The notes beneath the pieces were generated by a model. That model had not been told where the DNA came from, made no database searches, and saw nothing but the letters and a program-made list of their open reading frames with translations. Positions 63,127-64,000 of a stretch of 64,000 nucleotides of DNA are shown piece by piece. This stretch comes from Glandiceps talaboti (lineage: Eukaryota; Hemichordata; Enteropneusta; Spengelidae). The translations under genes and the position numbers were made by a program. Location of the stretch: positions 4,320,501 to 4,384,500 of the forward strand of contig NC_135549.1 in NCBI RefSeq assembly GCF_964340395.1, given 5' to 3'. How positions within the stretch are numbered: position 1 is the stretch's first letter; the number at the start of each line of letters is the position of its first letter.

Positions 63127-64000
63127 CATTGTATCAAAATAACTGTCACAGATTTAACAGTAAATGATATTTCAAAGCTGGCTAGTCATGACAACAACTG
63201 CTCCATAGCTATTTCACACTGACATATTTACTATCATATTTCTAAATTATGCACTTGAAATGATTTCCTTTCAATTACAGAACAAGTCCATGTTGACTGA
63301 CATGTGTGCATATACATGTAAATACCCCTATCATTAAAATTTGATCCCTTTTGTAAAAATTGTAATACCTCTACTACAGGATTCAGTAAAAATCACACAC
63401 AGCATTTACATTTACTCATTTCTATTAAGCCCTTATGAATATACATGCATTAAGTATGCAAGAAGAATTTTGACTGATTTTGGAGAATTCACCTCTTGAC
63501 AGTATACATGTAATATGTGTGGGAAGGACCTTGTTGGGAGTTGATTCATTTCGAGTTTCACCAAAGCAGAATATAATGGTGACAGTAATTAAGTATGACA
63601 GATTCTATTTTCGTACTCTGCTTCGTGACTATCATTGTCGTGACTCCTATACTGATGATTCACATTGCATTGCTGCTCATGGACAAAAAGAATTCATTTT
63701 GAATAAAAAAAAGGTATTAAAAAAATCAAAAGAAATGAAAGACGACTTGAGGATTTTTAAATTAAGTGATGTTCAATTGAAATCAATTATGAATTGAGCT
63801 ACTTATTTCTATTTAGGGATACAGAATACCCGTCAATCTTCATTCCTTGGTCAGGGTCATACACTGACCTACTTGTATCTACTGCCGAGTTATTTCAGGA
63901 GAGGCAATAAAATAGTATATATAGCTCTGCCTCTGTAATGCTATGCATTGACATTTATACACTCTGCTCCTTATTAGCCTTCACACACACTGGAGATTGG

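Larger units (their letters stand above)
59553..64000 (-). other. Raf upstream intron (at least 4.4 kb) to the window edge
   Basis: No Ras-binding-domain exon could be found by eye on the minus strand here. The region holds a TG/TATG array, a foldback element and the 35 bp minisatellite. Stretches 59.6-60.6 and 63.1-64 kb look unique and non-coding. Confidence 0.6.

Noticed and set aside
63480-63797. 105-codon plus-strand frame
   Set aside because: No domain; Lys-rich low-complexity C-terminus; lies in the presumed Raf upstream intron.

Overview
The window is animal (eukaryotic) nuclear DNA. It is AT-rich, full of microsatellites and minisatellites, and carries two intron-containing developmental/signalling genes that converge tail to tail. 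All splice junctions used here are GT-AG and all reading phases close exactly. Wnt16 together with a single BRAF-like Raf, moderate introns and repeat-rich intergenic DNA suggest a marine invertebrate bilaterian (lophotrochozoan, ambulacrarian or cephalochordate). The sequence alone does not let me name the species.

Layout. 1-13.6 kb: intergenic DNA with no recognisable gene, a 61-62 bp minisatellite, a three-part trinucleotide array and a GATA/CATA array. 13.6-32.7 kb: a complete Wnt16 orthologue on the plus strand with four coding exons (13959-14053, 14246-14490, 15272-15549, 32222-32686). It encodes a 360-residue secreted ligand with 24 cysteines. Its third intron is 16.7 kb and holds many tandem repeats and an old interspersed repeat. 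32.7-41.3 kb: convergent intergenic region with three minisatellites. 41.3-59.6 kb: fourteen 3' coding exons of a RAF serine/threonine kinase on the minus strand (598 residues visible: C1 zinc finger, CR2 14-3-3 site, kinase domain, C-terminal 14-3-3 site). Its N-terminus and Ras-binding domain are not found and are presumably past the right edge. 59.6-64 kb: the upstream Raf intron, with a 35 bp minisatellite of about 48 units and a foldback element.

The two genes act in separate pathways. Wnt16 is a palmitoleoylated extracellular ligand for Frizzled receptors; Raf is the Ras-activated MAP3K upstream of MEK and ERK. Nothing here shows functional coupling, but their close linkage is worth comparing across animals because human WNT16 and BRAF both lie on 7q.

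The most interesting non-gene signals are: a sharp drop in CpG dinucleotides near 36 kb separating the Wnt16 half from the Raf half; higher-order structure inside two long minisatellites (about 574 bp and 665 bp super-periods); tetranucleotide arrays that switch in blocks by one transition per unit; and an inverted repeat whose two arms differ only by transitions plus one indel. I found no clearly new protein system. The longest open frames in the window are translations of tandem repeats.
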